Shown: piece by piece, positions 1 to 7,417 of the stretch | Layout: every line of letters begins with the position of its first letter | How positions within the stretch are numbered: the stretch's first letter is position 1 | Source: Flavobacterium petrolei | GTDB lineage: Bacteria; Bacteroidota; Bacteroidia; Flavobacteriales; Flavobacteriaceae | Direction of reading: 5' to 3' | Assembly (NCBI RefSeq): GCF_003314435.2 | Contig: NZ_QNVY02000006.1 | Coordinates: 62,001-126,000, forward strand | Length of the DNA stretch: 64,000 bases | The notes under the pieces: generated by a model | What the model saw: only the letters and a program-made list of their open reading frames with translations | Told to the model about the DNA's origin: nothing | Database searches by the model: none | Position numbers and translations under genes: made by a program

Positions 1-711
1 TCAAACTCTTTTAAATGGTCAACAAACTTCAATCTGGCCGTTGCAAAAAATAAACTACTTTCTTTCCCGAATCTTTCAGGTTCCACTTTTGCAAATCGGT
101 ATGTGATTGGACAATCCATTGATATTGTAAAATTATACCAAAGCAAAGGTGTTAATCCACAAACAGGATTATACGATTTTGTAGATTTAAATGGGGATGG
201 AAGCATAACAGCAGGCGACAAGCAAATTATCAAGGACTTATCTCCAAAATATTTTGGAGGCATCCAAAACCAATTGGACTATAAAAATTGGCAATTGGAT
301 TTTTTATTGCAGTTCGTAAAAAGAGACAATTACGATTACATTTCAAATGTTCCGGGAGGTGGTCCAGTAAACCAAAGCAACACTATTGGCGATGCTTGGC
401 AGCAAATTGGGGATCAAAGCAGTTCGCAACTGCACACTACGGGACTAAATGGTGCTGCGGTAAGCACCTATTATAGGTACATAGAAAGTGATGCTGTAAT
501 TACAGACGGCTCTTTTATCAGACTAAAAAATATTTCACTTTCCTATGATATTCCGTTACAAGCGACCACTAATGTAAAATGTAAACTTTTTATTCAAGGT
601 CAAAACCTACTCACATTTACATCCTACAAAGCAGGTGATCCCGAGTTTAAGTTCTCAGGATTCCTCCCTCCGCTAAAAGTGATCAGCGGTGGAATGACAT
701 TAAACTTTTAA
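1..711 (+). CDS. SusC/RagA-family TonB-dependent receptor, C-terminal part (5' end outside window)
   Basis: The reading frame is open from base 1 and ends at 711, so only the last ~236 residues are present. The visible part is the C-terminal half of an outer-membrane beta-barrel: alternating aromatic strands (NWQLDFLLQF), a DLNGDGSITAGDK loop typical of SusC receptors, and a terminal strand ending in Phe (GGMTLNF), as expected for a BamA-inserted barrel. SusC proteins import oligosaccharides or peptides across the outer membrane with a SusD lid and TonB/ExbBD energy. A susD gene follows after 19 bases, confirming a SusCD pair. The S9 peptidase next to it suggests peptides rather than glycans, but that is inference. 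A GTG at 103 is internal and not the start. Confidence 0.93.
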   Translation, partial: SNSFKWSTNFNLAVAKNKLLSFPNLSGSTFANRYVIGQSIDIVKLYQSKGVNPQTGLYDFVDLNGDGSITAGDKQIIKDLSPKYFGGIQNQLDYKNWQLDFLLQFVKRDNYDYISNVPGGGPVNQSNTIGDAWQQIGDQSSSQLHTTGLNGAAVSTYYRYIESDAVITDGSFIRLKNISLSYDIPLQATTNVKCKLFIQGQNLLTFTSYKAGDPEFKFSGFLPPLKVISGGMTLNF

Positions 712-730
712 TCCTCAAAAAAATAGTAAT

Positions 731-2140
731 ATGAAAAATTTACAATTTATAATAATACTAACAAAGCCATTCCAGGTGTATCGCATTCTTTTGGTTTTGG
801 CACTAATACTGTCTTCAAGTTCCTGTAGTGAATTTGTGGAGGTTCCATTACCTAATTCTCAGCTTACAGGAACTACAGTTTTTGAAAGTGAATTGACAGC
901 AAATGCAGCAATGGCACAAATCTATGCACAACTTCGTGACGGCGGCATACTATCTGGATTACCTACTGGTGCATCTGTTAGAATGGGATTGTATGCGGAT
1001 GAATTACAAGATTATACCAACTCTACAATTTCGCTACCTATTTACAACAATGCGCTTACGGCTGACAATGCTACTGTGGCGTCACTTTGGACTTCAAGCT
1101 ATAGTCAAATATATAATGCAAATTCGGTTATTCAAGGTATTGAAAATTCGACTGGGTTACCTATTGCGGTTAAAAACAGAGTGTCGGGTGAAGCACTATT
1201 CGTTCGTGCTTTAGTGCATTTTTATTTGTTGCAAATTTATGGTAGCATCCCCTATATTACAGGAACCAATTATGAAATTAATAGAAAAGTTACTCGCAGT
1301 GCTGCGGATGAAGTATATGCAGCAATCGCGAAGGATTTAGAAAGTGCCAGTACTAGATTACCTGAAAATTATAGTTCTTCGGATCGTGCAAAACCCAATA
1401 AAATGGTGGCCAAAGCCATGTTGGCGAGAGTATATTTATACAGGAATAAAAATACAGAAGCAGCAAATGAAGCAACTACTGTTATCAATAGTCCGCTTTA
1501 TGCTTGGGAAACGGATTTAAACAAGATTTTTCTAAGAAATAGTAAAACTACTATTTGGCAATTAGCATCAGCAACAGCGGTACGAAACAGTAATGAAGGT
1601 ACAACTTTTATTTTCGTATCTGGACCGCCACCAGTTTGTGCGCTTCGCACCGATTTTATGATTGCATTTGAAACAGGTGACCAGCGCAAAGTGAATTGGA
1701 CAAAGTCAGTTACCACTGGACTAAATACTTGGTATCATCCCAATAAATACAAACTACGCACCGCAACAACAAGTTCGCAGGAATATTCTATTGTGTTGCG
1801 CTTAGCAGAACAATATTTGATCAGAGCCGAGGCAAGAGCCAAACAAGGTGATTTAGCGGGCGCAAAAGAAGATTTAAATAAAATAAGAACGACCGCAGGC
1901 TTACCAATAACTACATCATCTATCACTTCTGAAATTTTATCTGAAATTCAAAAACAACGAAGATTTGAGTTTTTTACGGAACACGGTCATCGCTTTTTTG
2001 ATTTAAAGCGCAGTGGAACAGCCGATGGAATACTATCTGTTTCAAAACCTGGCTGGAACAGTTCAGATATTTTGTGGCCTATTCCAGAGCTAGAATTGAA
2101 CGCAAATCCAAATTTACAACCGCAAAACACAGGATATTAA
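731..2140 (+). CDS. SusD/RagB-family outer-membrane lipoprotein
   Basis: 469 residues. An N-terminal signal peptide ends in a lipobox-like SSSC with Cys32 as the likely lipidated residue. The middle contains the SusD helix SGEALFVRALVHFYLLQIYG, and the C-terminal part has the family signature RRFEFFTEHGHRFFDLKRSG followed by the usual ending with WPIPELELNANP. SusD proteins cap the SusC barrel on the cell surface and capture the substrate. The gene lies 19 bases after susC and 4 bases before the S9 peptidase gene, so the three are almost certainly one operon. The ligand cannot be read from the sequence. Confidence 0.94.
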   Translation: MKNLQFIIILTKPFQVYRILLVLALILSSSSCSEFVEVPLPNSQLTGTTVFESELTANAAMAQIYAQLRDGGILSGLPTGASVRMGLYADELQDYTNSTISLPIYNNALTADNATVASLWTSSYSQIYNANSVIQGIENSTGLPIAVKNRVSGEALFVRALVHFYLLQIYGSIPYITGTNYEINRKVTRSAADEVYAAIAKDLESASTRLPENYSSSDRAKPNKMVAKAMLARVYLYRNKNTEAANEATTVINSPLYAWETDLNKIFLRNSKTTIWQLASATAVRNSNEGTTFIFVSGPPPVCALRTDFMIAFETGDQRKVNWTKSVTTGLNTWYHPNKYKLRTATTSSQEYSIVLRLAEQYLIRAEARAKQGDLAGAKEDLNKIRTTAGLPITTSSITSEILSEIQKQRRFEFFTEHGHRFFDLKRSGTADGILSVSKPGWNSSDILWPIPELELNANPNLQPQNTGY

Positions 2141-2144
2141 AGTT

Positions 2145-4727
2145 ATGAAGCTATTAAAAAACCGAAGTAATCAAACTTTAGGTTATTCTTGTAAAAAAAC
2201 AATTTTGTCATTTTGTATAGTAATATCCTGCTCTATTTACGGGCAGGATCATTCCAAAAACAATATTACTGAGGCAGAGTATGAAAGATGGGGCAAATTA
2301 GAAAACAGAGCTATTTCACAAAAGGGAAACTGGATATCATTTGATATGCAGTACAGCAATGGTTCAGATACACTCTTTGTAAAACATACGCAGAAAAATA
2401 TTGGATTTACTTTTCCACTAGGAACACAGGGCAAATTTGGCGGTGAAATTGCATTTGGTGCCTTTCAAGGAGATACTGTAATAGTAACCAACTTAGAAAG
2501 TAGTGAAAGTTCTGTTATAGCGAATAGTGCTGCTTTTGAATTTGCAAATAGTGGAAAAATTATTGTGAGCTATTCCAATGATTGGGAATTAATCATGAGA
2601 ACAATAAAAAATAAAGAAATCATCCGTGTTCCAAATGTAACAGAATACCAATTGGATCAGATTAATAATATCCTGTTTTATCTCACTAACCATGAAGGGA
2701 AAAGTAGTTTCGGAACAATTAATCTTAGGACAAATCAAAAAACAGAATATCACACAACGCCACACAAATTATCTGGTCTAACATTAGCAGAATATGGAAA
2801 AGGTATTTTTTGGCTCGAAGAGGGCATCAACGGGAAATACACAAAACTGAACTTCTACAAAACCCAAGATAAAAGTATTCAAACCTTTGAACCAAAATCA
2901 TTCTTAAATTTTCCAGAAAAGCATGAAATTGTTACCACAAAATCTTTCAAAATTTCAAGTGATGGTAAAAGGGTATTTTTTGGAATCGCAAAAGTCAAAG
3001 AAGAGGCAACACCAAAAAAAGACGATGTCGAGGTTTGGGATACAGAAGATTTATGGATTTATCCAAAAGCAAGTAGGGAAAATTTAGAAGGGTACTCCAC
3101 ATTATCGGTTTGGTTTATTGAAGAAAAGCGCTGGAATACGATTACAAGTAAAGAACTTCCTTTTGTACAGCTTAACGGGAGTAAATCAGTTGCATTACTT
3201 TACAATCCAACTGCATATGCTCCTCATTTTAAGCGCTATGGTGAGGTTGACTATTTCTTGTGCAATCTGGCTGATGGCACCAAAAAGTTATTTTTAGAAA
3301 AGCAACCTGGCGAAAATTACTTATTGTCTTTTTCCCCAAATGGAGCGTACATATGCTATTTTAAAGATAAAAATTGGTGGCTGTACAATATAAAAACACA
3401 ATCTACGGTGTCAATTGTTCCACCTGCAGGTTCCGAATGGGTTTCATATGATTTAAAGTACATAACAAGACCACATGTTTTTGGAATGAAAGGATGGAGT
3501 GATAATGGAGAATATCTTTTGGTACAAGATGAGTTTGATATTTTTAAATTTGATATAAAAACAAGTAAACTAAAACGGATTACAAACGGACGAGAAAGCG
3601 GTACTCACTTCACTGTAGATGGTTCGAACATCAAGCAAATAGGAAATGATAATTACAATGGTTGGGCTCTTACTGAAATTAATGCGACTAATAATTTAAT
3701 CGTTTCATCAAGAAATGCGGCCACCAAGTCACAACAATTTAAATTAGTTTCTACATCCAACACTTTAATTCCAGTAGCAAACAATGATACAAAATCAGAT
3801 GAATTGCGTAGAGCCAATAATGAAGTCTATGTCTATCGAGAACAATCACATAATGAGTCTCCCAGAATTGTATCATTTAAAAACGGTGTAAATAAGGTTC
3901 TGTTTGAAAGCAATACCCATGATAAAAACTTTAATCAAGGAAAGGTAGAACTAATTTCATTTTCGAATTCAAAAGGAGACAAACTGCAAGGTTTATTATA
4001 TTATCCGGTAAATTATGAAGTAGGCAAAAAATATCCGATGATAATCAATGTGTACTCTCAAATCACTAACTCATTGCATGAATATTGCATTCCGACTTTA
4101 TACAACGATACGGGTTTTAATGTAAAACATTTTGTGCAACGGAATTATTTTGTACTAATGCCTGATGTGAAATATTATGAAGGAGAAACTGGAAATAGTG
4201 CATTGGATTGTGTTGTTGCTGCAAACAATGAAGTTGTAAAAACAGGAATGATTGACTCCAGGCGAATTGGTTTAATAGGGCATTCTTTCGGAGGTTATGA
4301 AACAAATTACATTATTACAAAATCGAAAATTTTTGCAGCGGCAGTATCGGGTGCAGCAATTTCAGACATGGTAAGTTGGTATTTTAGTACCTCAAAAAGT
4401 CTCTATATCCCAGAATTGTGGCGCAGTGAATCGCAACAATGGAGAATAGGAAAATCTATTTATGAAGACAAAGAGTTGTACCTAAAAAATTCACCAATAC
4501 TTTATGCAGATAATGTTACTACACCATTACTTTCTTGGGTGGGTAAAATGGAGACTAATTTACCCTACGAACAGAGTTTACTTTTTTATAACGCATTGAG
4601 GAGAGCCAAGAAAAAGAATGTTTTATTGGTATATCCAAAAGATCAGCATGTAATTGTGATCAAGGAGAATAAAATGGATCTTACAAAACGAATTACCGAT
4701 TGGTTTGACCAATATTTAAAGGAATAA
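2145..4727 (+). CDS. S9-family (prolyl oligopeptidase/DPP-like) serine peptidase, exported, with Glu at the catalytic Asp position
   Basis: 860 residues. It has an N-terminal signal region (hydrophobic stretch around residues 20-33), a long beta-propeller-like middle, and a C-terminal alpha/beta-hydrolase domain. The nucleophile elbow GHSFGGYE places Ser714, and His835 sits in DQHVIV. Where S9 enzymes normally have the acid in G-x-x-D-x-x-V-P, this protein reads GKMETNLP, putting Glu803 at the catalytic Asp position. The family cleaves short peptides, often after Pro or other small residues. The gene starts 4 bases after susD, so the enzyme probably trims peptides imported by the neighbouring SusCD pair. 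It could still be active, since Glu can serve as the triad acid, or it could be impaired. Family call is firm; substrate is unknown. Confidence 0.9.
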   Translation: MKLLKNRSNQTLGYSCKKTILSFCIVISCSIYGQDHSKNNITEAEYERWGKLENRAISQKGNWISFDMQYSNGSDTLFVKHTQKNIGFTFPLGTQGKFGGEIAFGAFQGDTVIVTNLESSESSVIANSAAFEFANSGKIIVSYSNDWELIMRTIKNKEIIRVPNVTEYQLDQINNILFYLTNHEGKSSFGTINLRTNQKTEYHTTPHKLSGLTLAEYGKGIFWLEEGINGKYTKLNFYKTQDKSIQTFEPKSFLNFPEKHEIVTTKSFKISSDGKRVFFGIAKVKEEATPKKDDVEVWDTEDLWIYPKASRENLEGYSTLSVWFIEEKRWNTITSKELPFVQLNGSKSVALLYNPTAYAPHFKRYGEVDYFLCNLADGTKKLFLEKQPGENYLLSFSPNGAYICYFKDKNWWLYNIKTQSTVSIVPPAGSEWVSYDLKYITRPHVFGMKGWSDNGEYLLVQDEFDIFKFDIKTSKLKRITNGRESGTHFTVDGSNIKQIGNDNYNGWALTEINATNNLIVSSRNAATKSQQFKLVSTSNTLIPVANNDTKSDELRRANNEVYVYREQSHNESPRIVSFKNGVNKVLFESNTHDKNFNQGKVELISFSNSKGDKLQGLLYYPVNYEVGKKYPMIINVYSQITNSLHEYCIPTLYNDTGFNVKHFVQRNYFVLMPDVKYYEGETGNSALDCVVAANNEVVKTGMIDSRRIGLIGHSFGGYETNYIITKSKIFAAAVSGAAISDMVSWYFSTSKSLYIPELWRSESQQWRIGKSIYEDKELYLKNSPILYADNVTTPLLSWVGKMETNLPYEQSLLFYNALRRAKKKNVLLVYPKDQHVIVIKENKMDLTKRITDWFDQYLKE

Positions 4728-4730
4728 ATA

Positions 4731-4762
4731 AATAAGTGCAGTTTGAAAAAAATGCACTTATT
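4731..4762 (+). terminator. Hairpin just after the S9 peptidase gene
   Basis: Perfect 10-bp stem AATAAGTGCA / TGCACTTATT with a 12-base loop, four bases after the peptidase stop codon. No U-run follows the stem, so it may stabilise the mRNA end or be a weak terminator. Confidence 0.5.
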
Positions 4763-4834
4763 CGTTAAACGTAAATCCATTTAGAATTTTAATAAAACGC
4801 CGACTTTGGAGGCATTTTCCAGCCCCTTGCAAGG

Positions 4835-4888
4835 GCAAGTGGTTTTGAGCTGCGGAAAGTATTTCAAGCAGCTCAAAACACAACTTGC
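4835..4888. repeat. Nested inverted repeat (cruciform-like element)
   Basis: An inner perfect 11-bp stem TTTTGAGCTGC (4843-4853) / GCAGCTCAAAA (4868-4878) is enclosed by GCAAGT (4835-4840) / ACTTGC (4883-4888). A further small palindrome, CCCTTGCAAGGG, lies at 4824-4835. The element sits between the SusCD-peptidase operon and the accessory island. It could be a structured RNA, a protein-binding element or an element end. I do not recognise it as a named family. Confidence 0.6.
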
Positions 4889-4928
4889 TATTTTCCTGCG
4901 AAAATATTATTGGATATGGTTTTGATGG

Positions 4929-4951
4929 AAAGGGCTTGAGGCCCTTTTTTT
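4929..4951 (+). terminator. Rho-independent terminator
   Basis: Stem AAAGGGC (4929-4935) / GCCCTTT (4941-4947), loop TTGAG, followed by a run of T. It would end plus-strand transcription coming from the peptidase operon or from a short RNA made over the nested inverted repeat at 4835-4888. Confidence 0.75.
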
Positions 4952-5720
4952 ATTGTAATGGTTATAAAGTAATTTATTTTAAAGATATATCTAAATAAAT
5001 CGGATCCTTCTCATATGGCAGTGTTATTGTTTAAGCCAGCAGACTGCGGAGAGATATATGATGCAATAATTGAGTTGTATCTTAAAATATTTTCTTTCAA
5101 GAAAAGGCTCAAGTATGCAGGGATGCAAGTAAGCAAGCATAACGAAATGCAGGCATTCAAGTATACAAGTATGCAGGGATGCAAGTAAGCAAGCGTGAGG
5201 AAATGCAGGCATTCAAGTATACAGTAATGTAAGCATGCAAGTATGCAGGGATGCAAGTATGCAGGTATTCAGATGTGCAAGCCTGCAGGTATTTGCCTAT
5301 TTGCATAAGTGTTTTTAAAAGCATAAAATGTAAAAATGCTTTTATGGTTTTTCCGGAAACTTTGCGATTTTATTTCAGACAAACCTTGAAAAGATAATTG
5401 AACCTCACAATACCAATAAAAATATCTTTTCCAAAGAAAACCGAAAATCGGAAAAAAGAAAAAGAAAGCAATTTCAAAGGACGGGATGCAGACAGGACAA
5501 AAGGAAACGGAATAAGTCCCGAAGGGTGGTTTGTGAGGCACGAGCTAACCATTATGCCGTAGTCTTTTGGACAGGCTCATCCAGCACGTCCTACCTTGGT
5601 TTTCTTTTTAATATTTCTTTGAGTAAAATATAAAGTCCAACCCGTCCAAAGAGACTGAACAAAGCAAAGATGAGGAATTAAATAAACCAAGAAAAACCCG
5701 TTTAGGGATTTAGGTATTCA
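4952..5720. other. Long non-coding stretch at the left side of the accessory island
   Basis: No convincing gene is present. Open frames here are compositional artefacts of the repeats at 5111-5300 or lack any recognisable protein character. The segment at ~5590-5700 holds a loose inverted repeat (CTTGGTTT near 5594 and AAACCAAG near 5683). GC is somewhat higher at 5480-5600 than in the flanks. The left boundary of the mobile island probably lies in this stretch or at the nested palindromes before it. Confidence 0.5.
5111..5290. repeat. Imperfect 56-bp direct repeats of ATGCAAGTA-like units
   Basis: Two 56-bp units (5111-5166 and 5167-5222) are nearly identical, with three differences. Each starts AAGTATGCAGGGATGCAAG. 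A third, diverging copy starts at 5239. Inside each unit shorter GCAAGTATGCAGG-like motifs recur. Read on the minus strand this gives a repetitive CLHPCIL-type peptide, which I take as a by-product of the repeat and not a gene. Confidence 0.8.
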
Positions 5721-6032
5721 CTAAATCCAGTGATAGGGTTTGTCTTTGCGGTTCAGATAGCAATACATCTCTTCCTTTTTGAGTTCGGGAAAGAATTTAA
5801 GAGCATTCTCAATGGCATAGTTGGGAAGAAAGAAAATCTCGTCACGGATAGAAGTAATTACTTTTTCACGACCATAAAAACGGACGATTTCGTCAATTTG
5901 ATCCTGACCTCCACGCTCAACAATACGGGCAATTACCATTTTATATCCTCCATCCCAGTCTATACTGTCGAATCTAAAATCCCAGAAGAATTTAGGGTGA
6001 AGATTAGGTATATGTTTGGTTAATGGCTTCAT
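5721..6032 (-). CDS. Small protein paired with the AbiEii-like toxin (DUF6922-like, putative antitoxin)
   Basis: I place the start at the ATG at 6032 (MKPLTKHIPNL), giving 103 residues. The longer frame to 6089 would overlap the upstream gene and adds unconserved-looking sequence. The protein has an FFWDFRFDSIDWD segment followed by a VIARIVERGG and EIVRFYGREKV pattern. This resembles the small DUF6922-type proteins found beside AbiEii nucleotidyltransferases in Bacteroidota. It lies 47 bases downstream of the toxin-like gene on the same strand. By analogy it may be the antitoxin. The assignment is from memory of the family and is not certain. Confidence 0.6.
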   Translation of the reverse strand: MKPLTKHIPNLHPKFFWDFRFDSIDWDGGYKMVIARIVERGGQDQIDEIVRFYGREKVITSIRDEIFFLPNYAIENALKFFPELKKEEMYCYLNRKDKPYHWI

Positions 6033-6079
6033 TGTTTTTTTAATTGGTGTAGTATCAAATATAAGTATTTTTTGCTTAA

Positions 6080-6769
6080 TTACCTGCAAAATCCTCTATT
6101 TTTGTTGGGATTAATCGGTAAATCCTGGCTTTCTGATTTAAATTTATACAAAGGATTTTTTACTGCCAGTTCCAGCCGTTTTTGGATAATTTTCCAGTTT
6201 TGCTCTTTTTCTTTCAGCATATCTATACCTTCAAAGGTACTAATCTTGTCATATGTATTCAGACCTATGGAAGCCCAGTAGGGATCCTTATCGTATTTTC
6301 TCTGATAGGCTTGTAGGTAGAACTTTAATGGTTCTCGTTCAAGCATAAAGTACATGTCAACAAAATCCTTGTACCTGTCTCCGCTCTGATGAATCGCATG
6401 GAGTTTCATTGCTCCAATATCTTCATTGGAAATCATGCGGACTCCTTCAGCTGTTTCCACGGAATTCAGAAGAGGGTAATTGTGTGTAACAATATCGACT
6501 TTTATATCATCGATGTAGGTAAGAACAGTGTTCGGGAAGAACTGGCTTTCCTTTTCATTTACATCGTAAGTGTCATGCAGATATTTGAGCATCATCTGCG
6601 AATTAAAAGTTTTTGTTGTAAAAAGATCTAGATCCACTGATAAGCGATGTCCCAGTCGTAAGGCTAACGCCGTACCGCCGACCAATATATAGTCTTTCAA
6701 TTTTTCATCTTTCATAAGCCTTTGGAGAAGTTCCCACATCTCCTTGCTAACTGTTTCTTTGTAGAGCAT
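6080..6769 (-). CDS. AbiEii/AbiGii-family nucleotidyltransferase (putative toxin)
   Basis: 229 residues. The nucleotidyltransferase signature GGTALALRLGHRLSVDLDLF lies at residues 31-50, with catalytic carboxylates Asp46 and Asp48. Further on, EDIGAMKLHAI and the downstream DRYKDFVDMYF match the conserved AMKL and RKDFVD blocks of AbiEii proteins. Members of this family act as toxins in type IV-like toxin-antitoxin or abortive-infection modules; some transfer nucleotides to tRNA acceptor ends. Here the gene is first and the small partner (5721-6032) second, opposite to the usual AbiEi-AbiEii order. It is divergent from the mobilisation genes and looks like cargo of the mobile island. Activity is not shown. 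Confidence 0.87.
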   Translation of the reverse strand: MLYKETVSKEMWELLQRLMKDEKLKDYILVGGTALALRLGHRLSVDLDLFTTKTFNSQMMLKYLHDTYDVNEKESQFFPNTVLTYIDDIKVDIVTHNYPLLNSVETAEGVRMISNEDIGAMKLHAIHQSGDRYKDFVDMYFMLEREPLKFYLQAYQRKYDKDPYWASIGLNTYDKISTFEGIDMLKEKEQNWKIIQKRLELAVKNPLYKFKSESQDLPINPNKNRGFCR

Positions 6770-6985
6770 AATTTCACGTTTCTCATGAAATTAATCCCGA
6801 AAGCGAGGCACTCTTAGAAAGGGTCCTGTCGTGGCTTTGTTTGACGGAAGTTGTCCTTAAGGCGAAAATCAACATGCGGAAATAGTAAGCCAAATGCTTC
6901 CATATTCTCCAATATCCAGAGGTCATTACTAATGATAAAGTATATTGGTTTTTAAATTGTTTAAACGAAACCAGTAATAACGGTA
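6770..6985. other. Divergent intergenic region between toxin and mobilisation genes
   Basis: A 7-bp inverted repeat AATTTCA / TGAAATT (6770-6776 and 6786-6792) abuts the toxin start codon and could be an operator for autoregulation. The rest, higher in GC, lies just upstream of the mobilisation gene. In Bacteroidota mobilisable elements oriT is usually located in this position, but I could not identify a nic site by eye. Confidence 0.4.
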
Positions 6986-7417
6986 ATGGAAAGCAACGGC
7001 AAAACCACCCCGCATAAAGGAGGCAGGCATCCCAAGAAAGATCCCGCCGTTCACCGCTATTCTATAAGCCTTAGTGCTGAGGAAAATGCACGATTCCTTT
7101 CTCTCTACGAAGCTTCACGCATGGATGTTATGGCACATTTTATTACGGCATGTATTTTCCAAAAAGCAATTACGAACGTAACGGTTGACAAGGCAACCAT
7201 GGATTACTATATGCGCCTGACTACCCTATTCGGACAGTTCAGGGCTGTAGGAACCAATTATAACCAAGTGGTAAAAATACTGTACCGCAATTTTTCCGAA
7301 AAGAAAGCCGCAGCCTATCTCTATAAATTGGAAAAACAGACAGCAGAAATGGCGGTATTGTGCCAAAAAATCATTCTACTAACTGAAGATTTTGAAGCAA
7401 AACACCTGAAAAAATGA
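6986..7417 (+). CDS. Mobilisation accessory protein (MobA/MobC-like relaxosome component)
   Basis: 143 residues. The basic N-terminus (GGRHPKKDPAVHRYSISLS) followed by a ribbon-helix-helix-like segment (EENARFLSLYEASRM) and a central block VGTNYNQVVKILYRNF match the small accessory mobilisation proteins of Bacteroidota mobile elements, where they are often called MobA. The N-x-NQ-x-x-K motif is typical of MobC-type relaxosome proteins. They bind oriT and help the relaxase nick it. The stop overlaps the relaxase start (ATGA), so translation is coupled. The ATG at 6986 has no Shine-Dalgarno site, as usual in this phylum. Confidence 0.85.
   Translation: MESNGKTTPHKGGRHPKKDPAVHRYSISLSAEENARFLSLYEASRMDVMAHFITACIFQKAITNVTVDKATMDYYMRLTTLFGQFRAVGTNYNQVVKILYRNFSEKKAAAYLYKLEKQTAEMAVLCQKIILLTEDFEAKHLKK

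Noticed and set aside
3615-3640. GGTTCGAAC match resembling a tRNA T-arm, considered as a left att copy of tRNA-Val
   Set aside because: It lies inside the S9 peptidase gene with no further similarity to the tRNA end; a chance match.
5011-5256. Minus-strand open frames with CLHPCIL-like repetitive peptide
   Set aside because: They follow directly from the ATGCAAGTA repeats, have two competing frames and no protein-like character.
5111-5290. Possible CRISPR array
   Set aside because: Repeats are contiguous and imperfect with no unique spacers, and no cas genes are in the window.
5269-5552. Overlapping minus-strand open frames of 60-90 codons
   Set aside because: Phe/Pro-rich translation, no recognisable domain, two frames over the same DNA; treated as non-coding.
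6033-6089. Longer N-terminus for the putative antitoxin
   Set aside because: It would overlap the toxin gene and begins with a segment unlike the rest; the ATG at 6032 is preferred.
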